This document shows positions 31,236 to 34,235 of a DNA stretch of 34,235 nucleotides, in pieces (the stretch's first letter is position 1; every line of letters starts with the position of its first letter). Source of the stretch: Nitrolancea sp040255925 (GTDB taxonomy: Bacteria > Chloroflexota > Chloroflexia > Thermomicrobiales > Thermomicrobiaceae). The notes beneath the pieces are model-generated. The model saw nothing but the letters and a program-made list of their open reading frames with translations, searched no databases and was not told the origin of the DNA. The DNA is taken from assembly GCA_040255925.1 (NCBI GenBank), contig JBDZVX010000012.1, positions 1 through 34,235 on the forward strand, written 5' to 3'. Made by a program: the position numbers and the translations under genes.

Positions 31236-32561
31236 ATGAAGGTCCTAGTGGTCGGAGGCGGGGCACGGGAGCACGCGCTGGCCTGGAAGCTGAGACAATC
31301 ACCGTCGGTCGAGGCGCTGTACGTCGCGCCGGGCAATGCCGGGACCGCGTCGATCGCGACGAATCTCCCCATCAACGTCAAAGACCTGGAGGGACTTGCC
31401 CAGGCCGCTGAGGATCTCGGTATCGATCTCACCATGGTCGGTCCGGAGGACCCGCTAGCCTGTGGCATCGTCGATTATTTCACTGCCCGTGGATTGCGGA
31501 TCGCCGGACCCAACGCGGCTGCGGCACGGATCGAGGGCAGCAAGGTGTGGGCGAAGGAGATCATGACCGCGGCCGGCGTGCCGACCGGTGCGTCCAGCCG
31601 GTTCACCGATCTCGACGCCGCGCTGAATGCGGTTGCCACCGGGCCGATCCCAATCGTGATCAAGGCCAGCGGACTCGCAGCCGGGAAGGGCGTGGTCGTC
31701 GCCACTAGCCTCCAGCAGGCCGAAGACGCCGTGCGCTGGATGCTGGAAGCGGGCGGGCTGGGTGACGCGGGCCGGGAGATCTTGATCGAAGAGTTCCTCA
31801 CCGGCCGGGAAGTGTCGCTGCTGGTCCTCACCGATGGCGAGACGATCTACCCCTTGATCCCGGCGTGCGATTACAAACGCGTCGGCGAGGGCGATACGGG
31901 GCTGAATACCGGCGGCATGGGTACCTATGCTCCGGTGCCGGTGATGCCGGAGGAAGCGATCCCGCAGGTTCTTAACCAGCTTATTCGCCCGGTGCTGGCG
32001 GAGATGCGTTCGCGGGGGATCACCTACCGTGGCGTGCTGTACGCCGGTCTGATACTGACGGCGGATGGCCCGAAGGTGCTGGAGTTCAACTGCCGCTTCG
32101 GCGATCCCGAGACCGAAGTCGTCCTCCCGCTGCTGGAATCCGATCTGGCGGCGCTCCTCGACGCGGCGGCGCGCGGCTGCCTGTCGGACGTCCCGCCGCC
32201 GATCTGGAAGGCCGGTGCCTGCGTCGGTGTGGTCCTTGCCTCGCCCGGCTATCCCGGTTCCTATCCGACCGGTTACCCCATCCACGGACTTCAGGATCTG
32301 GCGGGGGATATCCTGGCGTTCCATGCTGGCACGGGATTCAACGAGGCGGGAGAAGTCGTGACCCGTGGCGGCCGCGTTCTCACGCTGGTCGCGGTTGGCA
32401 CCGATTTCGCCGACTCGCGCGAGCGGGTCTATCAGGCGGTGTCGCAGGTGACGTTCGAAGGTGCCCATTTCCGACGAGACATTGCCGCCCGTGAGCTCGC
32501 GCCGGTCGCGGCAGAATGCGAAGAAGCCCTCGTACCGGTCCGAACCCGATCCCGGTCCTGA
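31236..32561 (+). CDS. purD: Phosphoribosylamine-glycine ligase (GAR synthetase)
   Basis: A 441-residue PurD that joins glycine to phosphoribosylamine with ATP, the second step of purine synthesis. The N-terminal domain starts KVLVVGGGAREHALAWKL, the classic PurD opening, and includes VGPEDPLACGIVD. The ATP-grasp domain is visible in IKASGLAAGKGVVV (nucleotide loop) and EFNCRFGDPETEVVLP (metal and phosphate residues), with NTGGMGTYAPVP between. The ATG at 31236 has GGAGG 5 nt upstream; the frame is open earlier but that part overlaps guaA. It works one step before purN, which is encoded on the other strand nearby. Confidence 0.96.
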   Translation: MKVLVVGGGAREHALAWKLRQSPSVEALYVAPGNAGTASIATNLPINVKDLEGLAQAAEDLGIDLTMVGPEDPLACGIVDYFTARGLRIAGPNAAAARIEGSKVWAKEIMTAAGVPTGASSRFTDLDAALNAVATGPIPIVIKASGLAAGKGVVVATSLQQAEDAVRWMLEAGGLGDAGREILIEEFLTGREVSLLVLTDGETIYPLIPACDYKRVGEGDTGLNTGGMGTYAPVPVMPEEAIPQVLNQLIRPVLAEMRSRGITYRGVLYAGLILTADGPKVLEFNCRFGDPETEVVLPLLESDLAALLDAAARGCLSDVPPPIWKAGACVGVVLASPGYPGSYPTGYPIHGLQDLAGDILAFHAGTGFNEAGEVVTRGGRVLTLVAVGTDFADSRERVYQAVSQVTFEGAHFRRDIAARELAPVAAECEEALVPVRTRSRS

Positions 32562-32588
32562 TCTCACCCTTGCCTGGCCCCGGGTAGG

Positions 32589-32608
32589 AGCGACCCCCCG
32601 TGGTCGCT
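32589..32608 (+). terminator. Hairpin after purD, terminator or REP-like unit
   Basis: AGCGACC-CCCCGT-GGTCGCT is a perfect 7-bp stem with a 6-base loop, 28 nt after purD, and is followed by AGCCTTTG, with only a short T-run. The preceding GGGTAGGAGCGACC word matches the style of an intergenic repeat I recall from Chloroflexota genomes, so it may be a repeat that also terminates. Confidence 0.5.
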
Positions 32609-32660
32609 AGCCTTTGTGGCCTCCCTTTGTGGACCTCCCCTCATAACATCGGAAATTTGC

Positions 32661-32686
32661 TGGTAGGGGCGCTGCTTGCCGCGTCC
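32661..32686. repeat. Second REP-like GGTAGGGGC unit
   Basis: TGGTAGGGGCGCTGCTTGCCGCGTCC begins with the same GGTAGGGGC word as 14018-14036 and has an imperfect GC stem (GGGGCG with CGCGTCC). It lies 53 nt beyond the purD hairpin, in the gap between purD and the convergent Nudix gene. Two CTTTGTGG words occur just upstream (32612-32635). Confidence 0.35.
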
Positions 32687-32721
32687 TCGCCGGTGCCTCA
32701 AATCTCGGCGAATAATTCAGA

Positions 32722-33261
32722 TTACACCGCCGGGAGAAACACCCCGAGAAACCCGAGCAAAGCGACGATGGACTTCGAATCGGCGATGTCGCCGTCGCGG
32801 ATCAGGTGCACAACGTCTTCCGGCCGCACCTGCACGATCTCCAGGAACTCGTCATCCGCCGGGGCCGGTGGGCCGGGAACTACATCAGTCGCGATGTAGA
32901 TAATCAACTCTTCGGTCGCCCAGCCGGGGCTCACAAAAAATCGCGTCATTTCCTTGAGCTCGGACGCGACGTAGCCGGTCTCCTCGCGTAGCTCGCGTTG
33001 CGCGCACTCCTCCGGCCCCTCATCCGGCTCACGGGTACCGGCCGGGATCTCCAGCATCTCGCGACCAACCGCATAGCGGTACTGGCGGACGAGGATGAAC
33101 CGGCCATCGGGAAGCACCGGCAGAATCCCAACCGCGCCGGGATGCTCCACGACCTCGCGCTTCCGCTCGCTGCCGTCCGGCAAACGCACCGTATCGACAC
33201 GTACCTTGAGCAGCTTTCCATCGAAGACCGTCGTGCTTTGAAGCCGTTGTTCCTCGGCCAT
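32722..33261 (-). CDS. Nudix hydrolase, ADP-ribose pyrophosphatase-like
   Basis: A 179-residue Nudix hydrolase. The full Nudix box runs from G75 to Y97 (GTREPDEGPEECAQRE then LREETGY), matching GX5EX7REUXEEXGU. The upstream arrangement (KREVVEHPGAVGILPVLPDG, then RFILVRQYRYAVGREMLEIP) is that of the ADP-ribose pyrophosphatase group, which splits ADP-ribose into AMP and ribose-5-phosphate. The usual proline 15-16 residues after the box is at FVSPGWATEE, supporting ADP-ribose over other nucleotides. ATG at 33261 has AGGGGGG 3 nt upstream; a GTG eight codons earlier is possible. Convergent with purD across 160 nt. Confidence 0.9.
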   Translation of the reverse strand: MAEEQRLQSTTVFDGKLLKVRVDTVRLPDGSERKREVVEHPGAVGILPVLPDGRFILVRQYRYAVGREMLEIPAGTREPDEGPEECAQRELREETGYVASELKEMTRFFVSPGWATEELIIYIATDVVPGPPAPADDEFLEIVQVRPEDVVHLIRDGDIADSKSIVALLGFLGVFLPAV

Positions 33262-33645
33262 GATCCCCCCTTCACCTGCGTTCACCGCCGACGCCCTTCA
33301 GCAGCGCCTGATCCTTTCCGCAGTAAGAATGCCGCAGGAATGGGGAGGGGAGGAAGGGGATGATTGCCGGAGTTCCACGGATTGGGCCGGGCAGGCGAGT
33401 ACTCTCGTGCTGATGGTGAATCGGGCGTGCAGATATGGAGGCAGTTTCGAACACAAAAGGTAGGCTCGTAAGGCGGCACTCGGAGGATGCGAACCGCAGA
33501 TCCGCGTTTGAGGACTTCTCCTTCACCAAGTTACCGGGTCATTTCTGAATCATCTACCGTGCTGTAGCGGAACTTTACCTTATTTCTGGCATCGAGTGTC
33601 CGTCCCGACTCGTGCTCGACAAAAGATCTGTCTGATCCAATTACG
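33262..33645. other. 384-bp gap without a supported gene
   Basis: I see no ORF with both a start signal and coding character. A minus-strand frame at 33272-33529 (85 codons) has low-complexity composition and no ribosome site. There is a short inverted repeat TCGAG/CTCGA near 33594-33620. GC content falls by eye through the second half and stays lower into the next gene, which may mark the edge of an acquired segment. Confidence 0.4.
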
Positions 33646-34235
33646 TCACGGTTGTGGTGAATTGACCACATCACGATCAGGTCGACGTCGCATTTCTTCA
33701 GTACACCAGTGCAATTCCTTATCGAATGCTAGCCAACGAGGGATGTGTTCCGCAGCCTGAAGGGCATCGACTCCAGCACTCACAGCGTTGCCGATAATTG
33801 CTGCCAGAACTGGGTCCGGAGCCAGCGGGCCAAATACCAATCCGAACAGTATGGGCAGAAGCTTGTCGGCAAACGTGGATGAAGATAGTTCTTGACTTGC
33901 ATCACGTAAAACGCGCGAATACTCATTGTGCACCGCATACTTTAGGCCTTCAAAAGTTGAAGTGCGGTCCAGTGCTGCGCTTCCAATGTCCCGCAGGATA
34001 GCTCGATAGTCCCGGAGGGCCCGGTGGTGGCGGAGCCTGTCGATTTCGTCCCAGGTAAGGTCCGCAACCTCAGGCACCAGGATATCCAATGCGACGTTAC
34101 TAGGGATTGGATTTGCCGTTCCTTGTGCTAAACGGGAGCGTGCCACGTTGGCATGGAATTGTTCCATACTAATGCCACATCCTAGTGCCCCATTCCTCAA
34201 AGCGAGGTGCAAAAACTGCGACAGCTGACCTCTGG
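33646..34235 (-). CDS. Hypothetical protein, 5' end beyond the window
   Basis: The frame ends at TGA 33646-33648 and is open to the window edge at 34235, so the visible 195 residues are probably the C-terminal part of a longer protein. A start at TTG 34212 or ATG 34167 is possible, but neither has a clear ribosome site. The protein looks cytoplasmic and helical: VPEVADLTWDEIDRLRHHRA, then LDRTSTFEGLKYAVHNEYSR. A later hydrophobic stretch LLPILFGLVFGPLAP and ALAAIIGNAVSAGVDAL-like segments suggest a buried helical hairpin or one membrane pass. It ends with KELHWCTEEMRRRPDRD. I recognise no family. Base composition is lower in GC than the housekeeping genes, so it may be acquired. Confidence 0.6.
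   Translation of the reverse strand, partial: RGQLSQFLHLALRNGALGCGISMEQFHANVARSRLAQGTANPIPSNVALDILVPEVADLTWDEIDRLRHHRALRDYRAILRDIGSAALDRTSTFEGLKYAVHNEYSRVLRDASQELSSSTFADKLLPILFGLVFGPLAPDPVLAAIIGNAVSAGVDALQAAEHIPRWLAFDKELHWCTEEMRRRPDRDVVNSPQP

Noticed and set aside
31455..32567. 370-codon minus-strand frame
   Set aside because: Opposite purD; antisense shadow.
33272..33529. 85-codon minus-strand frame
   Set aside because: Ser/Pro/Arg-rich with no ribosome site and no hydrophobic core; treated as non-coding.

Overview
The window is a high-GC, gene-dense bacterial chromosome segment of ordinary housekeeping and accessory genes. Its content suggests a Chloroflexota member, probably class Thermomicrobia (Sphaerobacter-like). 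That rests on the gene mix (dgt-dnaG, a glucodextranase-like GH15 enzyme, a LysM-M23 peptidase, Nif3, DUF5996, DUF402, PspC) and on REP-like hairpins in several gaps. It is inference from protein style, not from a marker such as rRNA. No tRNA, rRNA, CRISPR array, transposase or phage module was seen.

Layout. 1-118: 5' end of uvrC (minus). 345-3256: dgt and dnaG overlap-free but tightly packed; the rpoD often found after dnaG is absent. 3342-4462: a small secreted protein and a DUF421 membrane-protein gene broken by two frameshifts. 4605-6950: GH15 glucoamylase/glucodextranase-like enzyme. 7197-8834: rhodanese, a possible 26-residue membrane peptide and an unknown 155-residue protein. 8844-11777: two cell-wall enzymes on the minus strand (LysM-M23 peptidase and S11 D-Ala-D-Ala carboxypeptidase). 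11925-15516: a minus-strand run of single-domain accessory proteins (methyltransferase, decayed membrane protein, NTF2-like, VOC, EVE). 15738-19902: glycolate oxidase glcD-glcE-glcF. 19878-21230: DUF5996 and a UBP-type zinc finger protein (minus). 21506-24317: Nif3-like protein, phosphomannomutase/phosphoglucomutase and DUF402 protein. 24442-25110: MerR/BldC-type regulator with a repeat operator over its own promoter. 25119-26189: Gfo/Idh/MocA oxidoreductase. 26452-28302: lipA and lipB, separated by a paired hairpin element. 28399-28701: PspC. 28763-32561: purine genes purN (minus) facing away from guaA-purD (plus). 32722-33261: Nudix hydrolase. 33646 to the edge: an unknown minus-strand gene that remains open at the window end.

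How the genes work together. guaA, purD and purN all serve purine synthesis, while dgt removes purine dNTPs. lipB and lipA carry out octanoyl transfer and sulfur insertion in lipoate synthesis. glcD, glcE and glcF form the three-subunit glycolate dehydrogenase. The M23 and S11 enzymes both act on peptidoglycan.

Points that deserve attention: a BldC-like regulator with three TAGATT half-sites, two of them 10 bp apart head-to-tail, lying on its promoter; a strong-RBS 11-codon minicistron whose stop overlaps the DUF402 start; two apparently leaderless genes (uvrC and the LysM-M23 peptidase); a 10-bp direct repeat reaching the glcF start; a BIME-like element between lipA and lipB; and two membrane-protein genes broken by frameshifts among intact essential genes. 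I did not find a clear multi-gene novel system.
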